Shown here: piece after piece, positions 34,525 to 43,295 of the stretch
Layout of the letters: the number at the start of each line of letters is the position of its first letter
Position numbering within the stretch: position 1 is the first letter of the stretch
From: Planctomycetota bacterium
GTDB lineage: Bacteria; Planctomycetota; UBA11346
Length of the DNA stretch: 64,000 nucleotides
NCBI GenBank assembly: GCA_013816485.1
Contig: JACDEI010000007.1
Span: forward strand, 61,278-125,277
Reading direction: 5' to 3'
Notes under the pieces: generated by a model
What the model saw: only the letters and a program-made list of their open reading frames with translations
Told to the model about the DNA's origin: nothing
Databases searched by the model: none
Translations under genes and position numbers: made by a program

Positions 34525-35201
34525 CATCGGCCACCCGTCATGAACAACGCTCGGCGGAATCGCAGGAGCGCCTGATCCTCGCCGCCCAGGCCCTGATCCT
34601 GCGTCAGGGCTACTGCGCCACGACCGTGGACCAGATTTGTAACGAGGCCGGCCTGACCAAGGGCAGCTTCTTCCATCACTACGCCAACAAGGACGCCATC
34701 GGCCACGCGGCGATCGATGCCTGGGGCGCGATGGGGACGCGGTTGTACAGCGCAGCGTGGAATGATGCGGCCAAGGATCCGCTCGCGCAGGTCGATCACA
34801 TGCTCGACATCATGATCTCGTTCACCAAAGGTGACGAGCCGTGTGCCTGCGTGATCGGCATGATGTCACAGGAACTGGCGCAGTCGCATCCCGAGTTGGC
34901 CGTGCTGTGCGCGAAACACCTTGACGACTGGACGCAGCACGTGGCGCGGCTGCTCAATGAGGCAAAGAAGATCCACAAGCCGGTCAAACCGTTCGACAGC
35001 CAACGTGTCGGCTGGTTCCTCAACAGCATCTGGCAGGGCTCGATGTTGTTGGGCAAGGTCAGGCAGAAACCGCAGACCATCGTCGACAACCTGGAGCAGG
35101 CACGTGCCTATCTCGCCGCCCTGTTCACCACCACCGCGACCAGCGGCATAACACGTGCCACGGCCGCCAAGAAACCACGGAAGAAAACGGTGAAACCATG
35201 A
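34521..35201 (+). CDS. TetR/AcrR family transcriptional regulator
   Basis: The 226-residue regulator has an N-terminal HTH (about 14-60): ERLILAAQALILRQGYCATTVDQICNEAGLTKGSFFHHYANKDAI. The ligand domain includes CACVIGMMSQELAQSHPEL and GWFLNSIWQGSMLLGKV, as in the TetR_C subgroups related to AcrR/YxaF. The C-terminal tail is basic (KKPRKKTVKP). A palindromic operator lies directly at its start. It overlaps the next gene by ATGA and heads a cluster of DoxX-like, DUF1428 and VOC genes that it probably controls. Confidence 0.93.
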   Translation: MSSATRHEQRSAESQERLILAAQALILRQGYCATTVDQICNEAGLTKGSFFHHYANKDAIGHAAIDAWGAMGTRLYSAAWNDAAKDPLAQVDHMLDIMISFTKGDEPCACVIGMMSQELAQSHPELAVLCAKHLDDWTQHVARLLNEAKKIHKPVKPFDSQRVGWFLNSIWQGSMLLGKVRQKPQTIVDNLEQARAYLAALFTTTATSGITRATAAKKPRKKTVKP

Positions 35202-35599
35202 AATACCTGCCCGCCATCGCTGGCGTCCTGCTCGGCCTGTTGTTCGCTTTCGCCAGTTTGGCCTACTTTTTCAATCTCATGGGAGACCAGCCGCCGCCAG
35301 CAAAGGATTCGGCGACGGAGCACTTTTTCATCGCCTTGGGTACCACCGGATACTTGACCTTCGTCAAGGTACTTGAACTCATCGGCGCAGTGCTGGTGGC
35401 GATCCCCGCGACACGCCGGATCGGGCTGCTCATCCTGGGGCCGATCGTGGTCAACATCATCGCCGTCCATGGGTTGATCATGGGCGGCGGCTTCGCCAAC
35501 CCGATGATCATCGCGGTGATCGTGCTGCCGCTCTACCTGGTGTGGGTCGAACGCCGCGCCTTCCTCGCCTACCTGCGCGGTGGCGTGCCGCCGGCCTGA
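35198..35599 (+). CDS. DoxX-like membrane protein
   Basis: The 133-residue protein has four hydrophobic segments: AIAGVLLGLLFAFASLAYFF, FVKVLELIGAVLVAIPA, IGLLILGPIVVNIIAVHGLIM and PMIIAVIVLPLYLVWV. The KVLELIGAVLVAIPATRRIGLLILGPIVVNI pattern is typical of DoxX/DUF4267-like small quinone-related membrane proteins. It is translationally coupled to the TetR gene (ATGA overlap), so it is the most direct regulatory target. Confidence 0.8.
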   Translation: MKYLPAIAGVLLGLLFAFASLAYFFNLMGDQPPPAKDSATEHFFIALGTTGYLTFVKVLELIGAVLVAIPATRRIGLLILGPIVVNIIAVHGLIMGGGFANPMIIAVIVLPLYLVWVERRAFLAYLRGGVPPA

Positions 35600-35672
35600 T
35601 CCATAACCGAGTCCTCTCACTCACTCCATCTCTCCCTCTCTCACTGCAATCACTCCCCCAAGGAAACCTCCC

Positions 35673-36035
35673 ATGGCTCGCTACGTCGACGGCTTCGTCA
35701 TCCCCATGCCGAAAAAGAATCTCGCGCTCTACAAGAAGATCGCCACCAACGCCGGGAAAATCTGGCGTGAACACGGCGCGCTCGAATACCGCGAATGTGT
35801 GCTTGAAGATCCCAATCCGATGGGCCTGCCCGGTTTCCCAGGGTTGGCCAAGACCAAGAAAAACGAAACCGTGGTGTTTTCCTGGATCGTCTACAAATCG
35901 CGCGCGCACCGTGACCGCGTGAACAAGAAGGTCATGGCGGATCCGCGCATCCAAAAAGGCATGGATCCGGCGAATCCGCCGTTCGACTGCAAGCAGATGG
36001 CCTACAGCGGATTTACCGTACTGGTCGACCGCTGA
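35673..36035 (+). CDS. DUF1428 family protein (YbaA-like)
   Basis: The 120-residue protein starts MARYVDGFVIPMPKKNLALYK, the standard opening of DUF1428, and contains KIWREHGALEYRECV, ETVVFSWIVYKSRAHRD and a final MAYSGFTVLVD. The fold is a ferredoxin-like dimeric alpha-beta barrel. AAGGAAACC is the ribosome site. Function is unknown; such genes commonly accompany PhnB-like VOC genes and TetR regulators, as here. Confidence 0.92.
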   Translation: MARYVDGFVIPMPKKNLALYKKIATNAGKIWREHGALEYRECVLEDPNPMGLPGFPGLAKTKKNETVVFSWIVYKSRAHRDRVNKKVMADPRIQKGMDPANPPFDCKQMAYSGFTVLVDR

Positions 36036-36099
36036 GCGGCGGTAGGAGCCTGACGCGCTTCATCGTCGCTTCATCCACCTCGCGAACCTCCAGGTCACC

Positions 36100-36534
36100 A
36101 TGAAAGCCATCAATCCCTACCTCAACTTCCCAGGCACTACGGAACAGGCGTTCCAGTTCTACCGCTCGGTGTTCGGCGGCCAGTTCGCCGTGCTGCAACG
36201 ATTCGGCGATCTGCCGAACGGCGACCAGACGCCGGTGCAGGACCGCAACATGATCATGCATGTGTCGTTGCCGCTGCCCAATGGCAGCGTGCTGATGGGC
36301 ACTGATGCCTGCGAGTCGGTGGGGCAAAAACTGATCATGGGCAACAACTTCTCCATCAGCCTCGAATGCGAGAGCGAGGCGGAGGTCACCTCGTTGTTCA
36401 CGGCCCTGACCGCCGGCGGCAAGGTCGAGATGTCGCCGCAGAAAACCTTTTGGGGCGCGTTTTTTGCCATGGGCACCGATCGCTTCGGGGTGCAGTGGAT
36501 GTTTAATTACCAACATGCGCCGATGCCGGCGTGA
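36100..36534 (+). CDS. VOC/PhnB-like glyoxalase-fold protein
   Basis: The 144-residue protein reads MKAINPYLNFPGTTEQAFQF and contains YRSVFGGQFAVLQRFGD, MIMHVSLPLPNGSVLMGTD and FWGAFFAMGTDRFGVQWMFNY, characteristic of PhnB-like (3-demethylubiquinone methyltransferase-fold) VOC proteins. His/Glu residues in the betaalphabetabetabeta repeats may bind metal, but the substrate is unknown. It is the last gene of the TetR cluster before the repeat field. Confidence 0.92.
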   Translation: MKAINPYLNFPGTTEQAFQFYRSVFGGQFAVLQRFGDLPNGDQTPVQDRNMIMHVSLPLPNGSVLMGTDACESVGQKLIMGNNFSISLECESEAEVTSLFTALTAGGKVEMSPQKTFWGAFFAMGTDRFGVQWMFNYQHAPMPA

Positions 36535-37003
36535 TGCCGGCGTGATGCCGAACACCGAACACCGAACACCGAACACCGAACACCGAACACCGAACACCGA
36601 ACACCGAATGCCGAATGCCGAATGCCGAATGCCGTACCCACCACGATTGAGTCGGGCTTTCAGCCCTCTGTTCATCTTCACGCTATGAACCCAGGGCGTT
36701 GCCCTGGGCTATCTTGACGCCGCGCCGTTGGCGCTCTTGCAGGAGTTGGGGAACACTACGCGTTGACGTTGCCAGTCAGTGATTTTTTCTCGCCAATCGC
36801 CAATCGCCAATCGCCAATCGCCAATCGCCAATCGCCAATCGCCAATCGCCAATCGCCAATCGCCGCTCGCCGCTCGCCGCTCGCCGCTCGCCACTCGCCG
36901 CTCGCCACTCGCCGCTCGCCACTCGCCGCTCGCCACTCGCCGCTCGTCACTCGTCACTCGCCGCTCGCCGCTCGTCACCTGCCACTCGTCATCGGTCCAC
37001 CTC
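36535..37003. repeat. Large repeat field: two heptamer arrays around a REP copy
   Basis: CCGAACA units (about nine) change to CCGAATG units (about 36545-36632). A GATTGAGTCGGG-type REP copy follows (36642-36745), related to 15807-15907. Then comes the longest array (about 36788-36992): about nine CGCCAAT units grading into CGCCGCT, CGCCACT and CGTCACT units. The array ends about 12 bp before the ABC ATPase start, so that gene's promoter or leader must lie in it. Confidence 0.9.
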
Positions 37004-37933
37004 ATGTCCATCGCTCCCCTCCTTGATGCCCGCGGTCTGGTGAAATCCCTTGGCGGCAAACGGGTGGTCGACGGCGTCGATCTGACCTGTGCTCCCGGCG
37101 AGGTGCTCGGACTGCTCGGACCCAACGGTGCGGGCAAGACCACCTCGCTGCGAATGTGTTACGGGTTCCTGCGCCCGGATGCCGGCACCATCAGCATCGC
37201 CGGGCATGACCTGACGAGCGCACCGGATGCGGCACGGCAGGCGCTCGGGGTGTGCACGCAAGACGACACCTTTGATGCGGACTTCAGCGTGCGCGGCAAC
37301 CTGGAGCAGACCGGGCGTTATTACCGGCCGCGGATTCCCGATCTTAAGCAACGCACGGACGAGTTGCTCGACCAGTTCGGATTGAAGGAGTACGAACACC
37401 ACATGCCGGAGATGCTCTCCGGCGGCTACAAACGCCGACTGATGATCGCCCGCGCGGTGCTGCATCGACCAAAGGTGGTGTTCCTTGACGAACCGACCAC
37501 CGGCCTCGATCCACAGGCGCGGGTGGCGGTGTGGGAACTGATCGCGTCGTTGCGCACGCAGGGCATGGCGGTGGTGTTGACCACCCATTACATGGACGAA
37601 GCCGAACGTCTGTCCGATCGCTTGCTGGTGCTGCAATCCGGCAAGGTGCGCGCTGGCGGACTGGCCAAGCATGTGCTCGGCGATGTGGTCGGTGAACACG
37701 TGGTCGTACTGCCGGTCAACACCATGGGAGCGGAGGGCATCCAAGCCTGGCTCACCTCGCGTGGGCTCAGCGCCTCGACGGTGCTGGCGAACTGGCATCT
37801 GCCACTCGACGCCGCCGGACTCGCTGCTTTTGTCGCGGCGTTTCCCACCCTGCGCTACGAAGTGCGGATCCCGACACTCGACGATCTCTTTCTCGCCTTG
37901 GCCGAAGAAAAATCGTCCGGGAGCAGGACATGA
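37004..37933 (+). CDS. ABC transporter ATPase (NodI/DrrA-like)
   Basis: The 309-residue protein starts MSIAPLLDARGLVKSLGG; longer readings run into the heptamer array and give repetitive peptide. Walker A is GPNGAGKTTS, the signature LSGGYKRRL, Walker B VVFLDEPTTGLDP and the switch His in LTTHYMDEAERL. The C-terminal extension (about 225-309) with EVRIPTLDDLFLAL is typical of NodI/DrrA exporters. It pairs with the ABC-2 permease downstream to export an unknown substrate. Confidence 0.94.
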   Translation: MSIAPLLDARGLVKSLGGKRVVDGVDLTCAPGEVLGLLGPNGAGKTTSLRMCYGFLRPDAGTISIAGHDLTSAPDAARQALGVCTQDDTFDADFSVRGNLEQTGRYYRPRIPDLKQRTDELLDQFGLKEYEHHMPEMLSGGYKRRLMIARAVLHRPKVVFLDEPTTGLDPQARVAVWELIASLRTQGMAVVLTTHYMDEAERLSDRLLVLQSGKVRAGGLAKHVLGDVVGEHVVVLPVNTMGAEGIQAWLTSRGLSASTVLANWHLPLDAAGLAAFVAAFPTLRYEVRIPTLDDLFLALAEEKSSGSRT

Positions 37934-37969
37934 CCCCCTCCCAAACGCCTGCCCACCGGGCAGGCCACC

Positions 37970-38055
37970 GGAGCGCGGACCTCCAGATCCGCCAGGGCGA
38001 AAAACTACCGACGTCAGCGGTGTTGCGACACTGCGGACCTGGAGGTCCGCGCTCC
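37970..38055. repeat. Intercistronic inverted repeat between ABC ATPase and permease
   Basis: Arms at 37970-37993 and 38033-38055 (GGAGCGCGGACCTCCAG core) match with one difference in 23. They lie between two genes of one operon, like the inverted repeats in the nrd, nrt and PSD1/DUF1501 operons. Confidence 0.82.
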
Positions 38056-38102
38056 GTGTGCACGCCTCGTTGGGCGCGCTTTCGCGCTCAATGTTCCTTG
38101 GT

Positions 38103-38196
38103 GCGACGTGCGACGTGCGACGTGCGACGTGGCCACGCCATATTCTGCATTCTGCATTCTGAATTCTGCATTTCCCCTAGCCCCTAGCCCCAACCC
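38103..38196. repeat. Three successive heptamer arrays
   Basis: CGACGTG (about 4 copies), TTCTGCA (about 4 copies) and CCCCTAG (about 2-3 copies) follow one another directly before the permease start. All have a seven-base period but unrelated sequence. Confidence 0.8.
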
Positions 38197-38198
38197 CT

Positions 38199-39014
38199 AT
38201 GCCCACCTCCGCATTCATTCCCGCCTTCGCCTGGCAGAGCCGCGCCATCCTCGGCCGTCACTGGCGCGTACACCTGCGCAAATGGCACACCGCGCTGCTG
38301 CCGCCGTTGATGGAGCCGCTGATCATGCTGCTGGCTTTCGGTGTCGGCCTGGGCTCGCAGATGACCGCGCTGACGTGGAACGGCACGTCGATCGATTATC
38401 TGACGTACTTGGCGCCTGGGATCCTTGCCTACACCGCGTTCATGACCTCGTTCTTCCAGTCGTTGTTCTCGGCCTATGTGCGCATGCACTTCCAGAAGTC
38501 GTGGGAAGGTCAGCTCACCACCCAGGTGCGGCTGGAGCATGTGGTGTGGGGCGAAGCCTTCTGGGCCGCGAGTATGGCGACCATGTATGCGGCGATGGTG
38601 TGCGTGGTGCTCGTCGGTTTCGGTGCTTTCGGCTCGCTGACCCTGCACTGGCCGTGGTTGCTGGCGGCGCTGCCGCTGCTGTTTCTTGGCGCGCTGGCGT
38701 TCTCCGCCATCGGCCTGCTGTTCACCGCCACGCTGCCGAGCATGGACCACATGGGCCTGCCGTTTTTTCTGGTGATCATGCCCATCGGCTTCGCCAGCAA
38801 CACGTACTTCCCACTGCCGGATCTGCCGGTGCTCAACCAGATCAGCCTGGTGAATCCGCTCTACCACTTGTGCGAAGGCCTGCGCTGGCTGCTGATCACC
38901 GGTGAGGTGCATTGGCACCTTGCCGCCGCCGCCGGTCTGTTCGTGCTGATGCTGCTGGTGCTCATCCCAATCAACATGCGCCTGCTACGCCGCCGGGTGT
39001 TCGGCGACGGGTGA
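38199..39014 (+). CDS. ABC-2 type permease (NodJ-like)
   Basis: The 271-residue protein has six hydrophobic segments, including LLPPLMEPLIMLLAFGVGLG, YLAPGILAYTAFMTSFFQSLFS and FLVIMPIGFASNTYFPLPDLP. The phrase WEGQLTTQVRLEHVVWGEAFWA matches the NodJ/ABC-2 membrane family, and the conserved loop SNTYFPLPDLPVLNQISLVNPLYHLCEGLR is characteristic. Together with the upstream ATPase it forms an exporter. The intercistronic gap of 265 bp is unusually long and filled with repeats. Confidence 0.92.
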   Translation: MPTSAFIPAFAWQSRAILGRHWRVHLRKWHTALLPPLMEPLIMLLAFGVGLGSQMTALTWNGTSIDYLTYLAPGILAYTAFMTSFFQSLFSAYVRMHFQKSWEGQLTTQVRLEHVVWGEAFWAASMATMYAAMVCVVLVGFGAFGSLTLHWPWLLAALPLLFLGALAFSAIGLLFTATLPSMDHMGLPFFLVIMPIGFASNTYFPLPDLPVLNQISLVNPLYHLCEGLRWLLITGEVHWHLAAAAGLFVLMLLVLIPINMRLLRRRVFGDG

Positions 39015-39641
39015 ACCGCTGCGACAGAGCACATACCAATCGCTGTCCCTGACCAACGACGGGCGTACCATGGTGCTGGAACATGCGCCGCGCGCTGGCG
39101 CCATGGCCTATGCACTGAGCCTGGGCGAAAGGACTGAGGCAGACGTCTGAACGCCGACGGTGACATCCCCAGCACGTCACCTGCCTAGTGAGCAAACCGC
39201 TGAGCTTGCAGGAACTGCGCCAGGACTTGGCGCAGTGGTGTCAAACGACCTAGGGGTTGGCGGTGGCAACTGGTCACGCAGCGCGTCGCCCTGCACCATG
39301 GCGAGCGGGAATGCCCAACAACTTTGCCGTAGTCATGCAATTCGCACTGTTCATTGAGCGAGATAGCTGAGGGATTGCGGATATCCGGGGATACTGCAGC
39401 GAAATAGCTCTTCGGCTATGCGGCACACAAAGTGCTGACCCCGGTTATCCGACATCAGCCATCGTGGTTGGTGCGCGGTTGGTGGCGGAAATCCGACGAC
39501 ATCTCATCGCTGTTTTTCGCACGAACCTCCGACGCCAGCACTTTGTCACGGATGCATGATGCCCATGCCAACCGTTGCCACCGTGAACAGCACCGCAACC
39601 CACCGGCCATGGCGGGCCGCACGTCCTAGAAAGACGAACTC
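39015..39641. other. Gene-poor region with a possible gene remnant
   Basis: About 39042-39150 encodes SLTNDGRTMVLEHAPRAG and AMAYALSLGERTEADV before a stop, in one frame without a start signal; it reads like the 3' end of a lost gene. About 39370-39445 holds CGATATCCGGGG-like and CCGGTTATCC segments, perhaps the edges of an old insertion. No intact gene or RNA was seen. Confidence 0.4.
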
Positions 39642-40754
39642 GTGAACTGTAACCACCGTGGTTTCTCCGTGTCGAAGACCACCCTCTCCATGGCTATCGC
39701 ACTTGGCCTCTGCGCGTGCACCGCAGAACCTAAGAGCACCACCGGTAGCTCAGCTGATGTCGTGCCTAGCCCTCACTTGGACAAAACCGCCATGAAGCAA
39801 GCCGCCCCCAATCAACAGATGCAGGCCGTCCTTGATGAGTTGGCGGCGCTCGGCGGGAAGCCGATCGCCACGCTGACGGCCACCGAGGCGCGAAAGCAAC
39901 CGACGCCGACAGATGCCGTCATGGCCCTCCTCCGCAAGCGCGGAGGTACGCAACCGACATCGATGGTCACCACGGTGGATCGGCCAGTTGGAGGGGCAGC
40001 GGGAGAACTCCCTGCGCGAATTTACACGCCTGTTGGTACTGCGCCATTTCCGGTCCTGCTGTATTTCCATGGCGGTGGATTCGTGCTTGCCGACAAGGAT
40101 GTTTACGACGCTGGACCGCGAGCATTGGCCCAGGCCGCTAACTGCGTTGTGGTTTCCGTGGATTATCGCAAAGGTCCCGAACACCGCTTTCCCGCGGCGC
40201 ACGACGATGCGGTGGCAGCCTATCGCTGGCTCCTCAAGCACGCGCAGTCGCTGCAGGGAGATCCACAGCGGATCGCTGTCGGCGGTGAAAGCGCGGGCGG
40301 AAACCTTGCCGCAAATGTCGCCATTGCCGCGCGTGATCAGGGGTTGCAGATGCCCGTACACCAGTTGCTGGTGTATCCGATGGCCAGTTCCGACATGAAC
40401 ACGCCTTCCTATGTCGAGAACGCCGATGCGAAGCCTTTGAACAAGGCGATGATGGTGTGGTTCGGTGAACAGTACTTCCAAGATCCGGCCGATGCCAAAG
40501 ACCCGCGGATTAATCTCGTCTCCGCCAAGCTAAAACAGCTTCCGCCCACGACGATCATCACTGCTCAGATCGATCCGTTACGATCCGGCGGAGAAGAACT
40601 GGCCGCACTACTGAAATCAGCTGATGTTGATGTGGCATTGAAACATTATCAGGGCGTGACACATGAGTTCTTCGGTATGGGAGCAGCCGTGGATGAAGCC
40701 AAGCAGGCGGTGGCCTTTTCTGCCGCGCGACTGAAGCCGGATTTTGCGCGCTGA
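39642..40754 (+). CDS. HSL-type alpha/beta hydrolase (exported esterase)
   Basis: The 370-residue protein starts at a GTG; a second GTG nine codons downstream (39669) would put MSKTTLSMAIALGLCAC directly at the front, which is a lipoprotein-type signal (L-C-A-C) and may be the true start. The catalytic features are the oxyanion HGGGF, the nucleophile GGESAGGN and the C-terminal His in VTHEFFGMG, with an acid in AQIDPLRSGGEEL. This is the hormone-sensitive-lipase family of carboxylesterases. An alcohol dehydrogenase gene follows 51 bp downstream. Confidence 0.92.
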   Translation: MNCNHRGFSVSKTTLSMAIALGLCACTAEPKSTTGSSADVVPSPHLDKTAMKQAAPNQQMQAVLDELAALGGKPIATLTATEARKQPTPTDAVMALLRKRGGTQPTSMVTTVDRPVGGAAGELPARIYTPVGTAPFPVLLYFHGGGFVLADKDVYDAGPRALAQAANCVVVSVDYRKGPEHRFPAAHDDAVAAYRWLLKHAQSLQGDPQRIAVGGESAGGNLAANVAIAARDQGLQMPVHQLLVYPMASSDMNTPSYVENADAKPLNKAMMVWFGEQYFQDPADAKDPRINLVSAKLKQLPPTTIITAQIDPLRSGGEELAALLKSADVDVALKHYQGVTHEFFGMGAAVDEAKQAVAFSAARLKPDFAR

Positions 40755-40805
40755 CTGCTGCCTGTTTCCGCTGCCGCCACTACCCATGATCAACCTGGAG
40801 TTCCC

Positions 40806-41861
40806 ATGTCCAAAGCCACCGGCTACGCCACGAGCCACTCCTTAACCTCACTCGCGCCAATCTCATTCGATCGGCCGGAGCCCGACCCATTGGACGTGCA
40901 GATTTCCATCCTCTATTGCGGAGTCTGCCGCTCCGATCTGCATCAGGTGCGCGATGACTGGAAGAATACGGTCTACCCGTGCATGCCGGGGCATGAGATC
41001 GTCGGTCGCGTTACCGCTGTCGGGAATGAGGTGCGCAAGCATGCGGTCGGCGACTTGGTCGGGGTCGGGTGCATGGTCGATTCCTGCGGAAGCTGTGCCT
41101 CCTGCCGCGCCCAGCTTGAGCAGTACTGCGAGGGACCGATTGGCGCGACCTTGACCTACAACGGCCCGTTGAAGCCCGATGGCACCAACACGTTCGGCGG
41201 CTATTCGTCGCACATCGTCGTTCCCGAGTCCTTTGTGCTGAAGATCCCCGCCGGTCTGAATCCGGTGGCGGTGGGGCCGCTGCTGTGCGCGGGGGTCACC
41301 ACCTATTCGCCCCTGCGCCATTGGCGGGTCGGAAAAGGCCAGCGCGTGGGTGTCGTCGGCCTTGGCGGGTTGGGGCACATGGCGGTCAAGCTTGCAACGG
41401 CCATGGGGGCGCGAGTGACCGTCTTCAGCACCTCGGCAGAAAAGGAGGCGGACGCGCGCCGCTTCGGCGCTGAGGATTTCATCCTCTCAACCGACAAAAA
41501 GGCGATGACGGCCGCCGCGCTGAGTCTCGATTTCATCCTGAGCACCGTGCCGGATTCCCACGACATCAACCCCTACATCCTGGCATTAAAACGCGATGGC
41601 ACCCTGGTGGTGGTCGGGACGCTGGCGCCCTTCGCGAAGCCGACCGACAACAGTAAGGTCGCCTTCCAGCGCCGGAGCGTGGCCGGTTCGCTCATCGGCG
41701 GTGTAGCCGAGACCCAGGAGGTCCTCGAATTCTGCGCCGAGCACGGCATCCAGGCCGAAGTGCAGGTCATCCCCATGTCCGACATCAACGAGGCTTTTAA
41801 GCGCATCGCCAAAGGTGAGGTCCGTTACCGTCAGGTCATCGATATCGTCGGCACCCTGTAA
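40806..41861 (+). CDS. Zinc-dependent alcohol dehydrogenase (YahK/CAD-like)
   Basis: The 351-residue NAD(P)-dependent medium-chain dehydrogenase has catalytic zinc ligands in YCGVCRSDLHQ and PGHEIVG, and the structural zinc lobe DSCGSCASCRAQLEQYC. The Rossmann loop is GLGGLGHMAVKLA. LCAGVTTYSPLRHW and the final VRYRQVID are typical of cinnamyl-alcohol/YahK-like aldehyde reductases. A CTGGAG site precedes the ATG. A 320-bp part of this gene is duplicated after the next gene, where it is broken. Confidence 0.95.
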   Translation: MSKATGYATSHSLTSLAPISFDRPEPDPLDVQISILYCGVCRSDLHQVRDDWKNTVYPCMPGHEIVGRVTAVGNEVRKHAVGDLVGVGCMVDSCGSCASCRAQLEQYCEGPIGATLTYNGPLKPDGTNTFGGYSSHIVVPESFVLKIPAGLNPVAVGPLLCAGVTTYSPLRHWRVGKGQRVGVVGLGGLGHMAVKLATAMGARVTVFSTSAEKEADARRFGAEDFILSTDKKAMTAAALSLDFILSTVPDSHDINPYILALKRDGTLVVVGTLAPFAKPTDNSKVAFQRRSVAGSLIGGVAETQEVLEFCAEHGIQAEVQVIPMSDINEAFKRIAKGEVRYRQVIDIVGTL

Positions 41862-42017
41862 CCGAACTGACGGAGCGCACCAAGCGCACCAAGCGCACCA
41901 TCGAAGGACCCCGTGGACGAGCCACCTTCGCCACCTTCGCCACCCAACTGAAGATCACCAGCGCCGCCATCACCGCCGACCTGATTCTTCCATGTGATTT
42001 GAGCAGGAATACTTTTT

Positions 42018-42935
42018 ATGATAACGGATGACAAACCAGAACGAGCGGAACGAAGCGCCCAACGCGCGCCCTCATTGTGGAAACTGAGCGGGATGACTTG
42101 GACGGATTTTCTCCGGCGCATCTGGCGTCAATTGCAGCAGGATCGCATTTTGGATCAGTCTGCAAAACTTTCCTTCTATTTCCTGCTTTCGACCTTTCCG
42201 CTGATCATTTTCCTGATCACGCTCTTGGGCCTGCTGCTGCAATCCAGTCCGGAGTTCCAAGCCACGTTGCAGGAATATCTGGCGGCGGTCCTTCCCACGT
42301 CGGCTTCTGGCCTCATCGACAAGACCCTCGGCGAAATCACCACGGGCTCCGGCGGCGGTCAGCTGTCCTTGGCGCTGCTTTTTACCTTGTGGACCGCTTC
42401 CCGCGGCGTGGTGGCCATCATGGAGGGCTTGAACATCGCCTGCGGCGTCGAGGATTCGCGGCCCTGGTGGAAGAAGAATTTGGTGGCGCTGGGGCTGACG
42501 CTCGTCCTTTTAATTCTCGTTGCGGCGGCGTTGTTCGCCATGATTTACGGCAGCCATTACAGCGCGACCATTGGCAACCAGATCGGAGCCAGCACTCTCA
42601 TGGCGTGGGTCTGGCAGGTTTTGACGTGGATAATCCCGCTAGCCTTCGTGCTGCTGGCCTTCAACCTCCTCTATCTCTACGCCCCCAATGTGAAACGTCG
42701 CCGCTGGCACTGGCTGATGCCCGGCACCGTGGCGGGCGTCATGCTCTGGCTGGGCGTGTCCTTCGGGTTCAAACTTTACCTGAACTACTTCGACAGCTAC
42801 ACCGTGACGTATGGCTCAATTGGCGCCGTAATCATTCTCCTCATGTGGTTCTATTTGTCCGCCATCGCCTTTCTCTTGGGCGGCGAAGTGAACTCGGAAC
42901 TCGAAAAGACCTCCGGCCAGTTGGAACAACCTTGA
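42018..42935 (+). CDS. YihY/BrkB family membrane protein
   Basis: The 305-residue protein has about six membrane segments and the family landmarks LDQSAKLSFYFLLSTFPLIIFLITLLGLL, SRGVVAIMEGLNIACGVEDSRPWWKK, VLLAFNLLYLYAPNVKRRRW and GSIGAVIILLMWFYLSAIAFLLGGEVN. The first 30 residues are charged and cytoplasmic. These proteins are inner-membrane proteins of unclear function. The gene is flanked by an intact alcohol dehydrogenase gene and a fragment of the same gene, suggesting it was placed there by duplication or recombination. Confidence 0.94.
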   Translation: MITDDKPERAERSAQRAPSLWKLSGMTWTDFLRRIWRQLQQDRILDQSAKLSFYFLLSTFPLIIFLITLLGLLLQSSPEFQATLQEYLAAVLPTSASGLIDKTLGEITTGSGGGQLSLALLFTLWTASRGVVAIMEGLNIACGVEDSRPWWKKNLVALGLTLVLLILVAAALFAMIYGSHYSATIGNQIGASTLMAWVWQVLTWIIPLAFVLLAFNLLYLYAPNVKRRRWHWLMPGTVAGVMLWLGVSFGFKLYLNYFDSYTVTYGSIGAVIILLMWFYLSAIAFLLGGEVNSELEKTSGQLEQP

Positions 42936-42936
42936 A

Positions 42937-43256
42937 AGGCGGACGCACACCGCTTCGGCGCTGAGGACTTCATCCCCTCAACCGACAAGAAGGCGATGAC
43001 GGCCGCCGAGCTGAGCCTCGATCTCGTCCTCAGCACCGTGCCAGATTTCCACGACAATTACCCCTACATTCTGGCATTGCAGCGCGATGGCACCTTAGTG
43101 GTGGTCGGGACACTGGCGCCCTTCGCGAAGCCAACCGACAACAGTAAGGTCGCCATTCACCGTTGGAGCGTGGCCCGTTCGCTCATCAGCGGTGTAGCCG
43201 AGACCCAAGAGGTCTCGATTTCTGCGCCGAGCACGGCACCCAGGACGAGGTACCAG
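42937..43256 (+). pseudogene. Duplicated fragment of the alcohol dehydrogenase gene
   Basis: The segment matches 41446-41766 of the upstream alcohol dehydrogenase gene at roughly 85-90% by eye, starting one base after the YihY stop. It encodes LSLDLVLSTVPDFHDNYP and VVVGTLAPFAKPTDNSKVA, then loses frame where two bases are missing (GAGGTCTCGATTTC against GAGGTCCTCGAATTC). It has no start, no zinc-binding domain and no 3' end, so it cannot be functional. Confidence 0.9.
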
Positions 43257-43295
43257 TTGATCGCTTACAAATGGAGTGGGGGAACGGGGAAACGT

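Noticed and set aside
36788..36992. Array resembling a CRISPR at first sight
   Set aside because: The period is seven bases with no spacers and no cas genes nearby. It is a simple tandem array.
36779..37003. Extended N-terminus of the ABC ATPase with repeating SPIANRQ/SPLAARR peptide
   Set aside because: It is translation of the heptamer array. The ATPase starts cleanly at 37004.
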